A stretch of 6,468 bases of DNA from Gammaproteobacteria bacterium (GCA_030632625.1 DAOVUK010000196.1:1-6468); one strand, 5' to 3'. Positions 1 through 5,700 are shown, counted from the stretch's first letter. Translations and numbers: made by a program. The notes: generated by a model from the sequence alone, not told the origin.

Positions 1-62
1 AAACCAGAGCTCCAAAAACCAGAGCTCCAAAAACCAAAGTCACCGGAAACCAAAGCAGCCAG
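1..62. repeat. Degenerate 15-16 bp tandem repeat downstream of rpoE, truncated by window edge
   Basis: Four consecutive units begin at 1, 16, 31 and 47. Units 1 and 2 are identical (AAACCAGAGCTCCAA). Units 3 and 4 keep the AAACCAAAG head but have diverged tails and are about 16 bp. The array starts at the first base of the window, so more copies may lie outside. It abuts the rpoE stop codon. In rpoE-type operons the next gene is usually the anti-sigma factor rseA/mucA, yet no ATG occurs on the minus strand in these 65 bases. One minus-strand frame from a GTG at about 43 stays open to the edge and reads as a hydrophobic repeat (VFGAL); I do not call it a gene. The array is probably an intergenic minisatellite-like tract in the operon mRNA. 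Confidence 0.75.
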
Positions 63-65
63 GAA

Positions 66-650
66 TTAAAGCAATGCTTTAAGCTCATTATCAATGGCTT
101 CCCTGGCTCTAAAAATTCTGGATCGCACAGTACCCACCGGACAATCCATAATATCGGCTATTTCATCATAGCTCATTGCTTCATATTCACGCAGCGTTAT
201 GGCAGTTTTTAATTCTTCCGGCAACTCAGAAATAACCCGGCTAATGGCCTCTTTAATCTGTAGTGTCGCAAGATTTGCTTCAGGTGTTGTATTATCATGC
301 ATCGCACTGCCGCCATCGTAAAATTCAGCATCGATGACATCAACATCAGTACGTGGTGGTCGCCTGCTTTGCGCCGTTAAATAATTTTTAGAGGTATTAA
401 TCGCTATTCGATAAAGCCAGGTATAAAAAGCACTCTCACCTCTGAATCGAGGTAATGCTTTATAAGCCTTGATAAACGATTCCTGCACTACATCCAAAAC
501 ATCGCCTTGATCATGAACGTAAGGTAAAACCAACTTGGCCAGTTTATGCTGATATTTTATGACTAAAATATCAAATGCACTTTTATCGCCCCGTTGTACT
601 CTTTTTACTATCTCCAGATCAATTTTGTTTTGCGATTCATTATCGCTCAT
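66..650 (-). CDS. rpoE: RNA polymerase sigma factor RpoE (sigma-E / AlgU, ECF family)
   Basis: Extracytoplasmic-function sigma factor that directs RNA polymerase to envelope-stress promoters. In characterised relatives it is held inactive by a membrane anti-sigma factor (RseA/MucA). The 194-aa product is close to the 191 aa of E. coli RpoE. Sigma region 2 spans about residues 18-95, with DVVQESF (53-59) and the very conserved segment from SAFYTWLYR (73-81) to NYL (91), followed by the RRPP linker (96-99). Sigma region 4 spans about 141-187; its helix-turn-helix includes MSYDEIADIM (159-168) and CPVGTVRSRIFRAREAI (170-186), nearly identical to E. coli. The start is an ATG preceded by GGGA/GGAAG at a suitable distance (about 652-659 on the plus strand). 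It is divergent from nadB, as in many gammaproteobacteria. An upstream sigma-E-like promoter suggests autoregulation. A partner anti-sigma gene is expected left of the window but is not seen. Confidence 0.97.
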   Translation of the reverse strand: MSDNESQNKIDLEIVKRVQRGDKSAFDILVIKYQHKLAKLVLPYVHDQGDVLDVVQESFIKAYKALPRFRGESAFYTWLYRIAINTSKNYLTAQSRRPPRTDVDVIDAEFYDGGSAMHDNTTPEANLATLQIKEAISRVISELPEELKTAITLREYEAMSYDEIADIMDCPVGTVRSRIFRAREAIDNELKALL

Positions 651-740
651 CAGCTTCCCATTTTTTCATTCGAAGGTCTTTTCCAGATTTTACCTTAATA
701 AAAAAAACCCTACAAATGAATAATGACTCTTCCCTGAAAT

Positions 741-769
741 TTAAGACAGAAACACTAAAAGAAAGTTCA
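741..769 (-). promoter_or_regulatory. Probable sigma-E-dependent (autoregulatory) promoter of rpoE
   Basis: Read on the minus strand, a -35 element TGAACTT (769-763) is followed by a 15-bp spacer and a -10 element GTCTTAA (747-741). The known sigma-E consensus is approximately GGAACTT, about 15-16 bp, then GTCTAA, so both hexamers and the spacing fit. Transcription would start near 735, giving a leader of about 85 nt before the rpoE ATG. Many rpoE/algU genes are known to transcribe themselves from such a promoter. No experimental evidence is available here. Confidence 0.65.
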
Positions 770-794
770 TTGTAAAAGTGTGGTTTTATTGATA

Positions 795-810
795 TTTGTC
801 ATCAGACAAA
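795..810. other. Small perfect hairpin in the rpoE-nadB divergent region
   Basis: TTTGTC (795-800) and GACAAA (805-810) are perfect inverted arms around the loop ATCA. It could be an operator or a hairpin in the upstream part of an rpoE leader. There is an A-run after it on the plus strand but no T-run, so it does not look like a terminator for either strand. In an AT-rich intergenic region a 6-bp stem may be chance. Confidence 0.3.
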
Positions 811-814
811 AAAT

Positions 815-843
815 GAAATAAAAAAACACCACGTAATTGTCAA
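815..843 (-). promoter_or_regulatory. Weak candidate housekeeping promoter for rpoE
   Basis: A perfect -35 hexamer TTGACA is present on the minus strand (843-838). At 17 bp spacing the -10 position reads TATTTC (820-815), which matches only the first three bases of TATAAT. The -35 lies inside the 11-bp palindrome AATTGTCAATT (835-845). It could supply basal rpoE transcription in addition to the sigma-E-type promoter, but the -10 is poor. Confidence 0.2.
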
Positions 844-868
844 TTTACTATTAGATTTTTCAGGATTA

Positions 869-903
869 TTAGGTTAAAACACATATATTGTGCATAATAT
901 AAA
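869..903 (+). promoter_or_regulatory. Weak candidate nadB promoter region with CACA-N5-TGTG dyad
   Basis: Upstream of nadB the sequence is very AT-rich. CATAAT (893-898) or the overlapping TATAAA (898-903) could serve as a -10 element, but no convincing -35 hexamer lies at the right distance. A short dyad with arms CACA and TGTG (880-892) overlaps the region and might be an operator. A transcript from here would have a leader of only about 20 nt. The ribosome-binding site is also weak (AAGAAAA just before the ATG). Confidence 0.25.
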
Positions 904-927
904 CACATTATTTTTTTTAAGAAAATT

Positions 928-2580
928 ATGAATACTAAATGTTTTGATGTCATTATTGTGGGCACAGGTGCTGCCGGATTAACAGTTGCACTGGAGCTGG
1001 CAAATAAAGAGCTGTCTGAAGCAATGCCGGACTCAGCACAATTAACTGACCAACCTGCAATTGCACTGATATCTAAAGGCCCAATCCATGAGGGATCTAC
1101 CCTCTATGCGCAAGGTGGTATTGCCGCCGTTCTGGATGAGGATAATGACAGCATTGATTTCCATATTGAAGATACCCTCAATGCCGGTGCCGGTCTATGC
1201 CATAAAGAAAGTGTTAAATTCACCATAGAACACAGCAAAGAGGCAATACAATGGGTGATAGATAAGGGCGTCAAATTCTCCCGGGAAGATAATAGTAATG
1301 ACTACCACCTGACTCGTGAAGGCGGCCATAGCCATCGCCGGGTGATACATGCAGCTGATGCAACAGGTAAAGCTCTTTCAGACGGCTTACTGACACAGGT
1401 GAAACAATGCCCGAACATCAGACTGTTTGAACACCATATGGCAGTTGATCTCATTTTATCAGCCGACAATTCAAAATCTAAGACGTCAAAGCAGTGTATT
1501 GGTATTTATCTGCTCAATACTCATAACAATCAGGTCACCGAGGTTCCCGCTAAATTTACTATTCTGGCAACGGGCGGTGCCAGTAAAGTTTATTTGTATA
1601 CCAGTAACCCGGATAGTTCGACCGGTGATGGTATTGCCATGGCCTGGCGCGCAGGTTGCCGGGTTGCAAATATGGAATTTAATCAATTTCATCCAACCTG
1701 CCTGTATCACCCCAAAGCAAAATCATTTTTAATTTCTGAAGCTCTGCGTGGTGAAGGTGCTAAACTCAAACTGCCTGACGGCACGCCATTTATGCACAAA
1801 TTTGATAAGCGTGGCGAACTTGCCCCCAGGGATATTGTTGCTCAGGCCATTGACTATGAAATGAAGCGCACCGGCTCAGATTTTGTCTACCTTGATATCA
1901 CCCATCAATCACCTGAATTTATTAAAGATCATTTTCCGACTATTTATAAACGTTGTCTGTCGTTTGGTATTGATATTACCACTGAGCCCATCCCGGTCGT
2001 ACCCGCTGCTCACTACACCTGCGGCGGAATTATGACCGATCTGGATGGACAAACTGACATTTCAAATTTATATGCCATTGGAGAAACTGCATTTACAGGT
2101 CTGCATGGTGCCAACCGCATGGCCAGCAACTCCCTATTGGAGTGCCTGGTTTTTGGTAAAGCCGCCGCAGAAAAAATTAAAGCGGAACTTCCCTGCTATG
2201 AATGTGAGCCGTTATTGCCGCCATGGGATGACAGTCGGGTCACCGGTTCTGAAGAAGGTGTGGTGGTCACCCATAACTGGGATGAATTACGCCGTTTTAT
2301 GTGGAACTATGTCGGCATCGTGCGAAAAAACAAACGCTTATTACTTGCCAGACAACGCATCAAATTACTCCAGCGTGAGATTGATGATTATTATCGACAA
2401 TACCTGATTAACAGTGATTTAATTGAATTAAGAAACCTGGCTACCGTCGCAGAATTAATCATTAACAGCGCTATGCATCGAAAAGAAAGCCGGGGACTTC
2501 ATTACACTCTTGATTATCCCTATAAAGATGATCAGAAATTTCTTAAAGATACTATTCTGGTGCCAGACAACTACCAATAA
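928..2580 (+). CDS. nadB: L-aspartate oxidase NadB
   Basis: Cytoplasmic FAD enzyme that oxidises L-aspartate to iminoaspartate, the first step of de novo NAD synthesis; quinolinate synthase NadA (not in this window) uses the product. The 550-aa length compares with 540 in E. coli. The N-terminal Rossmann motif is GTGAAG (12-17), and the FAD-binding EGSTLYAQGG segment lies at 55-64. Substrate-site residues equivalent to those known in E. coli are visible: E131 in TREGGHSHRR, H255 in NQFHPT, R301 in LAPRDI, H362 in AAHYTCGG and R397 in HGANRMASNS. It belongs to the SdhA/FrdA flavoprotein superfamily; the TREGGHSHRR context and the genomic setting favour NadB. Compared with E. coli from memory, there is an extra stretch of about 15 residues around 29-43 between the first helix and the next strand. 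It is divergent from rpoE and convergent with cptA, with a 13-bp gap and no obvious terminator. Confidence 0.97.
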   Translation: MNTKCFDVIIVGTGAAGLTVALELANKELSEAMPDSAQLTDQPAIALISKGPIHEGSTLYAQGGIAAVLDEDNDSIDFHIEDTLNAGAGLCHKESVKFTIEHSKEAIQWVIDKGVKFSREDNSNDYHLTREGGHSHRRVIHAADATGKALSDGLLTQVKQCPNIRLFEHHMAVDLILSADNSKSKTSKQCIGIYLLNTHNNQVTEVPAKFTILATGGASKVYLYTSNPDSSTGDGIAMAWRAGCRVANMEFNQFHPTCLYHPKAKSFLISEALRGEGAKLKLPDGTPFMHKFDKRGELAPRDIVAQAIDYEMKRTGSDFVYLDITHQSPEFIKDHFPTIYKRCLSFGIDITTEPIPVVPAAHYTCGGIMTDLDGQTDISNLYAIGETAFTGLHGANRMASNSLLECLVFGKAAAEKIKAELPCYECEPLLPPWDDSRVTGSEEGVVVTHNWDELRRFMWNYVGIVRKNKRLLLARQRIKLLQREIDDYYRQYLINSDLIELRNLATVAELIINSAMHRKESRGLHYTLDYPYKDDQKFLKDTILVPDNYQ

Positions 2581-2593
2581 GAAGCTGGATCGT

Positions 2594-3196
2594 TTATTTT
2601 AAATGAGAATTTTTAGAAAAACTGATTAAGCGCAGATGACGTTTTATTTCTCTGAATTTGTTACTGTCCAGTCGGTCGGCAGTTAACAAAACTGAATGCT
2701 TGTTAAATAATCTGAAATTTTTTATTGTTGATGCAAATGGACTGGCGGGGTAATCTTTCAAAAAAAGCTCTTCCGGAGCACGTTCTGTTAAGTTAAGAAT
2801 AACCAGATGCTCAGTAAGAATGGTATCACTGCAAATATCTGCTTTAAAAATCTGAGAATTTTTTAATTCAACATAACACCAGCCCAACTCAGTAAAAACC
2901 AGTTTTTGTATAGAAAAAGGATGCTTTAAAAGAAAGTGCTTATTAAACAATTGCCGGCAGTACCAGACCAGAATTACCGCAAGGCAGAAGAATTGTCCCA
3001 AAGATGTAGAAAATAAAGGTGATAATGGCAATAAGTACAAAGCACTCAATAGCAGTAGAAAAAATAGCAAATAAACTAAACTTAAAATATAACTTAAACC
3101 CAAGCTTCCGTTAATAACAACAGGACCTTTTAATTCAAGTGTTAACCCGTAAGCGGGCAGCTTTTCTAATTGTGTGGACAATATCCCTGAGTCCAT
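2594..3196 (-). CDS. cptA: YgfX/CptA-family inner-membrane protein encoded after sdhE
   Basis: The ORF could open at 3253, but that ATG has no Shine-Dalgarno and lies deep inside sdhE. I prefer the ATG at 3196 (MDSGILSTQ...), preceded by GGAAG, which gives 200 aa and a 62-bp overlap with the end of sdhE. Two hydrophobic segments are clear at about residues 34-56 (an L/Y/F-rich run) and 66-84, with a short loop between them. A soluble C-terminal region with alternating hydrophobic strands and a basic end follows. This topology and the position directly behind sdhE match YgfX/CptA, a small two-TM inner-membrane protein. E. coli CptA has been described as a toxin acting on MreB/FtsZ, and YgfX has also been linked to SdhE. 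At about 200 aa it is longer than the E. coli protein (about 135). Family assignment rests on context and topology more than on residue motifs. Confidence 0.75.
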   Translation of the reverse strand: MDSGILSTQLEKLPAYGLTLELKGPVVINGSLGLSYILSLVYLLFFLLLLSALYLLPLSPLFSTSLGQFFCLAVILVWYCRQLFNKHFLLKHPFSIQKLVFTELGWCYVELKNSQIFKADICSDTILTEHLVILNLTERAPEELFLKDYPASPFASTIKNFRLFNKHSVLLTADRLDSNKFREIKRHLRLISFSKNSHLK

Positions 3197-3404
3197 GTTC
3201 TTCCGGCTCTTGTATTCCCATAAGATAATCAAATAATACCGGATCGATGACATTTAATAAATCTACAAACAACATTTTCTTTTTAACCGGCAGTTGTTCA
3301 TAATCATATTCAAGAAAGTCATTCAAAAACAATTCCAGTTCCAGCATCCCCCGCCGGCACTGCCATTGCAATCTTTTTTTATTTTGTAAATGAGTATCTG
3401 TCAT
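3135..3404 (-). CDS. sdhE: Succinate dehydrogenase FAD assembly factor SdhE (YgfY/CptB)
   Basis: Small cytoplasmic protein that promotes covalent FAD attachment to the flavoprotein subunits of succinate dehydrogenase and fumarate reductase. E. coli YgfY was earlier also named CptB, the antitoxin to CptA. The 89-aa product has the family length. The diagnostic segment RLQWQCRRGMLELE lies at residues 11-24 and contains the functional RGxxE motif (R18-G19-M20-L21-E22). The typical acidic/aromatic helix FLNDFLEYDYEQLP follows, and then DPVLFDYLMG, which corresponds to the family's DPDLFNWLM region. The ATG start is chosen for length agreement; its ribosome-binding site is weak. The gene is the first of a two-gene unit with cptA, which starts inside it, so translational coupling is likely. 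It is divergent from ygfZ, as in E. coli. Confidence 0.95.
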   Translation of the reverse strand: MTDTHLQNKKRLQWQCRRGMLELELFLNDFLEYDYEQLPVKKKMLFVDLLNVIDPVLFDYLMGIQEPEEHGLRDIVHTIRKAARLRVNT

Positions 3405-3515
3405 TACAGGATCTTCTTCAGCAGCAATTTTTTAATATTGACTTTCACTTTAGAGCTTTGGAAATAAGGGCAAGAAATACTGGGACATTTATTTTTTCCA
3501 CGGTCCTTAGGCTCT

Positions 3516-3544
3516 ATTTAATCTAATAACTTAAAAAACGACAA
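3516..3544 (-). promoter_or_regulatory. Candidate sigma-70 promoter of sdhE-cptA
   Basis: On the minus strand TTGTCG (3544-3539) and TTAAAT (3521-3516) are separated by 17 bp. Each matches the housekeeping consensus in four of six positions. Transcription would begin near 3509, leaving a leader of about 105 nt. The FNR-box-like dyad lies immediately upstream, centred near -43 relative to that start. This is close to a class II activator position. Other AT-rich arrangements are possible. Confidence 0.35.
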
Positions 3545-3545
3545 A

Positions 3546-3559
3546 TTGAGATAAATCAA
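3546..3559. promoter_or_regulatory. FNR-box-like dyad between sdhE and ygfZ
   Basis: TTGAG-ATAA-ATCAA differs at one position from the FNR/Anr consensus TTGAT-N4-ATCAA. It shares its right arm with a second dyad, ATCAA-TC-TTGAT (3555-3566). It sits between divergent genes whose products serve FAD and Fe-S enzymes, so oxygen-responsive control is plausible. Relative to the proposed starts it is centred near -43 for sdhE and near -46 for ygfZ. The site resembles the consensus but binding is inferred. Confidence 0.45.
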
Positions 3560-3562
3560 TCT

Positions 3563-3592
3563 TGATTATTGACCTGAGCGACATCATATTAT
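3563..3592 (+). promoter_or_regulatory. Candidate promoter of ygfZ
   Basis: TTGATT (3563-3568) and TATTAT (3587-3592) are separated by 18 bp, with four and five of six consensus matches respectively. Transcription would begin near 3599, about 29 nt before the ygfZ ATG. The -35 is part of the ATCAA-TC-TTGAT dyad, so a protein bound at the FNR-like site could touch or block it. Confidence 0.4.
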
Positions 3593-3627
3593 TAAAGCAT
3601 ATATCATAATTAGAGTAGATCAAGTTT

Positions 3628-4692
3628 ATGTCAAATAATTGGTTCAGTTTTCTTAGCCCCTATGGTGCCGTCTTCAATGCCGATCAGGAAGTCACCTTTA
3701 AATTAAATCCTGAAGCAGCAGAAGATTCAGCAGTAAAATCGCTGCAAGGCGATCTGTTTCTCAGCGATTTATCCTATCTGGGGCTTATAGAAGTCAGTGG
3801 CGATGACAGTAAAACTTTTTTACAGGGACAGCTGACCAATGATATTAATGCCATAAGCTCTTCTCTTTCTCATTTGAGTGGGCTTTGTACACCCAAGGGC
3901 CGTTTACGGACTTTGCTGTCAATATTTGCTCAGGGCGATAAACTCTATCTGCAGCTACCCAAGCCTTTACTTGAAGAAACCCTAAAACGTCTGAAAATGT
4001 TTGTTATGATGAGCAAGGTTGAACTTCTCGACGTCAGCGACAGCATTGTTAAAATGGGGGTCTATGGCAATAAAGCAGTTAATTACCTCAAGGAAAATGG
4101 CTTTAGCATACCTGTTGAAACCAATATGGTGACCGAAAACAATGGCATTCTGTTAATTCGTCTGTCAGGAAACACACCGAGATTTGAGTGCATTGGTGCA
4201 CTTGAAAAAATTCAGGCTTTATGGGAAATACTCCAGACTAAAGCACAACTTATCAATACCAGCCACTGGAGACTGCTGGACATTCAGGCTGGAATACCCA
4301 ATGTATTCGCCTCTTCCAAAGAATCCTTTATTCCGCAAATGCTGAATTTACAAGTACTCAATGGTATTAATTTCAAAAAAGGCTGTTATACCGGACAGGA
4401 AGTCGTTGCCAGAATGCAGTATCTTGGCAAATTAAAACGTAAAATGTATCGAGCCCATTGTGATACAGACGAGTGTCCACTGCCTGGCGCCTTACTGCAT
4501 TCCACTTCATCAAAAAGTGGGCAGGGTGCCGGTAATATTGTGGATGCCCAGAAGTCACTTAAGGGCGGTATCGATCTATTAGCGGTGATTACCAGCGAAG
4601 CAATAGAAAATAATGATATTTTTCTTGATGAAGCGATGCAATTCCCGGTTATTATTCAAGCATTGCCCTATTCTCTTGAAACAGACTCTTGA
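3628..4692 (+). CDS. ygfZ: YgfZ, folate-binding protein for iron-sulfur enzyme maintenance
   Basis: Cytoplasmic relative of the glycine-cleavage T protein (GcvT) that uses tetrahydrofolate and supports the assembly or repair of certain Fe-S enzymes, including the tRNA-modifying enzyme MiaB. The 354-aa product is somewhat longer than E. coli YgfZ (326 aa). The hallmark motif KGCYTGQE is present at residues 251-258, with the essential cysteine at C253, followed by VVARMQYLGKLKR. The N-terminal half has the expected FLQGQLTNDI segment (about residues 64-73) and the LCTPKGR motif. The later DIQAGIP segment is also typical of this family and of GcvT. The start at 3628 is the first ATG of the frame; the Shine-Dalgarno is poor (AGAG about 12 nt upstream). 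No clear terminator is visible before the next promoter. Confidence 0.95.
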   Translation: MSNNWFSFLSPYGAVFNADQEVTFKLNPEAAEDSAVKSLQGDLFLSDLSYLGLIEVSGDDSKTFLQGQLTNDINAISSSLSHLSGLCTPKGRLRTLLSIFAQGDKLYLQLPKPLLEETLKRLKMFVMMSKVELLDVSDSIVKMGVYGNKAVNYLKENGFSIPVETNMVTENNGILLIRLSGNTPRFECIGALEKIQALWEILQTKAQLINTSHWRLLDIQAGIPNVFASSKESFIPQMLNLQVLNGINFKKGCYTGQEVVARMQYLGKLKRKMYRAHCDTDECPLPGALLHSTSSKSGQGAGNIVDAQKSLKGGIDLLAVITSEAIENNDIFLDEAMQFPVIIQALPYSLETDS

Positions 4693-4727
4693 TACTCAAA
4701 TAACAACCAGCACTCATTCTGTTTCTA

Positions 4728-4755
4728 TTGTATTGAGCGAATTATATGCTATAAA
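4728..4755 (+). promoter_or_regulatory. Probable sigma-70 promoter with extended -10 for the HDOD gene
   Basis: TTGTAT (4728-4733) and TATAAA (4750-4755) are separated by 16 bp, and the -10 is preceded by TGC (4747-4749), giving an extended -10. The expected start is near 4762, about 35 nt before the TTG start codon. This suggests the HDOD gene has its own transcript even though it lies only 104 bp after ygfZ. Confidence 0.5.
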
Positions 4756-4784
4756 TATACAAACATTCACATCACTAAACAGAT

Positions 4785-4799
4785 AGAGGATTTCCTTTG
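4785..4799 (+). promoter_or_regulatory. Strong ribosome-binding site with TTG start codon
   Basis: AGAGGA (4785-4790) lies 6 nt before a TTG codon at 4797. It is the clearest Shine-Dalgarno of any plus-strand gene in the window, and it fixes the HDOD gene start at TTG. The first in-frame ATG lies roughly 60 codons in, inside the conserved domain. Confidence 0.7.
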
Positions 4800-5642
4800 A
4801 GTAATAAGGTTCTTGAAGATAAGTTTTATATTGCATTGCTCGACGATTTGGAAAAACAGAAGTTAGTTTTGCCTATATTGCCGGAAGTTGCTTTGAAAGT
4901 ACGTGATGCAGTTGCTAATGAAGACGCCAGCGCCAAACAAATTGCTGATGTTATTGTCCTGGATCCGGTCATCTCAGCTCGAATGATTCAAGTGGCTAAC
5001 AGTCCACTGTTGAGAGGCTCTAAAAAAACAGACACGGTAGAACAAGCGATCTTCCGCATGGGTCATTCACTGGTTAAGTCAATGGTGACCACAATGGCCA
5101 TGGAAAAAATTTTTAAGGCCACTAACCCCATCACTAAAAAGTACATGGATGAAATCTGGACACAAAGTACCCAGGTTGCATCAATCGCTTCAGCCATGGC
5201 AAACCATTTCACCAAACTCAAAGCGGATCAGGCTATGCTGGCAGGATTAGTTCACAACATTGGTGCCTTGCCGATTTTAACCCGAGCCGAAGAAATTCCG
5301 GCTCTGGTGCAGGACGAAGAGGTTTTTAAATCTTTACTTGAGCGCTTGTCAGGCCCTGTTGGAACTTCTATTATGGAAAGCTGGAATTTTCCTGATGATC
5401 TGACAAAAGTGGCTAATGAGCACAGTAATTACAGCTATGACAGTGAAAAAATTGATTATGTCGATGTTGTTATTGTCGCTAAATTACAGAACCTGGCCGG
5501 TACTGATCACCCTGATGCTCAATTAGACTGGAATAATATCCCGTCTTTCTGCAAATTAGGTTTAGCAGGTGAATCTGAAGTCGTTGAAATTGAAGATATC
5601 GTTATGGAAGAAATTGAAATCACCCAGCAGTTGTTCAATTAA
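4797..5642 (+). CDS. Stand-alone HDOD-domain protein (putative signalling/regulatory protein)
   Basis: The 281-aa product consists mostly of one HDOD domain (about residues 20-215), a catalytically degenerate relative of the HD phosphohydrolases found in bacterial signalling proteins. Visible features are the LPILPEVALKV entry helix (about 25-35), the DPVISARMIQVANSP segment typical of the family, the AIFRMG helix, and AGLVHNIGALPIL around H153-N154. There the HD dyad reads His-Asn, so metal-dependent hydrolysis is unlikely. No GGDEF, EAL, receiver or membrane segment is attached. The C-terminus is acidic (roughly VVEIEDIVMEEIEI). It is probably cytoplasmic. HDOD proteins have been linked to motility, c-di-GMP signalling and stress control, but I cannot assign a specific role. 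Translation begins at TTG with a strong Shine-Dalgarno. It converges on lysS across a 91-bp gap containing a perfect palindrome. Confidence 0.9.
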   Translation: MSNKVLEDKFYIALLDDLEKQKLVLPILPEVALKVRDAVANEDASAKQIADVIVLDPVISARMIQVANSPLLRGSKKTDTVEQAIFRMGHSLVKSMVTTMAMEKIFKATNPITKKYMDEIWTQSTQVASIASAMANHFTKLKADQAMLAGLVHNIGALPILTRAEEIPALVQDEEVFKSLLERLSGPVGTSIMESWNFPDDLTKVANEHSNYSYDSEKIDYVDVVIVAKLQNLAGTDHPDAQLDWNNIPSFCKLGLAGESEVVEIEDIVMEEIEITQQLFN

Positions 5643-5672
5643 ATATTGGTCGTGTGATTACTTTCCACTACC

Positions 5673-5700
5673 GTAGAGACGTTGCATGCAACGTCTCTAC
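5673..5700. repeat. Perfect 28-bp palindrome in the convergent gap before lysS
   Basis: The 14-base arm GTAGAGACGTTGCA is followed directly by its exact reverse complement. In RNA it would fold as a stem of about 12 bp with a CATG loop. Neither strand has a T-run after the stem (CAAATCATTC on plus; GGTAGTGG on minus), so it is not a standard intrinsic terminator, although it lies where one would serve both convergent genes. Palindromes ending in GTAGAGACG / CGTCTCTAC resemble dispersed small repeats I recall from several bacterial genomes. I infer a mobile or REP-like element inserted between genes. Confidence 0.85.

Noticed and set aside
575..775. 66-aa plus-strand ORF in the rpoE 5' end and upstream region, including a short ATG ORF at 716-775
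   Set aside because: It is antisense to rpoE and its promoter, has no ribosome-binding site and no recognisable motif; the open frame is explained by chance.
1427..1732. 101-aa plus-strand and 74-aa minus-strand ORFs inside nadB
   Set aside because: Both lie fully within nadB, whose frame is strongly supported by conserved motifs; neither shows a start signal or family features.
2045..2407. 120-aa plus-strand ORF inside nadB
   Set aside because: Out-of-frame shadow of the conserved C-terminal part of NadB.
2581..2593. Terminator between nadB and cptA
   Set aside because: The gap is 13 bp and no stable hairpin with a T-run is visible there; the transcripts probably overlap.
3197..3253. N-terminal extension of CptA starting at 3253
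   Set aside because: The upstream ATG lacks a Shine-Dalgarno and would extend the overlap with sdhE; the ATG at 3196 has GGAAG before it.
4373..4558. 61-aa minus-strand ORF inside ygfZ
   Set aside because: It is antisense to the conserved KGCYTGQE region of YgfZ and has no supporting signal.
5673..5700. Palindrome as an intrinsic bidirectional terminator
   Set aside because: No T-run follows the stem on either strand, so the standard terminator model does not fit, though a role in 3' end protection remains possible.
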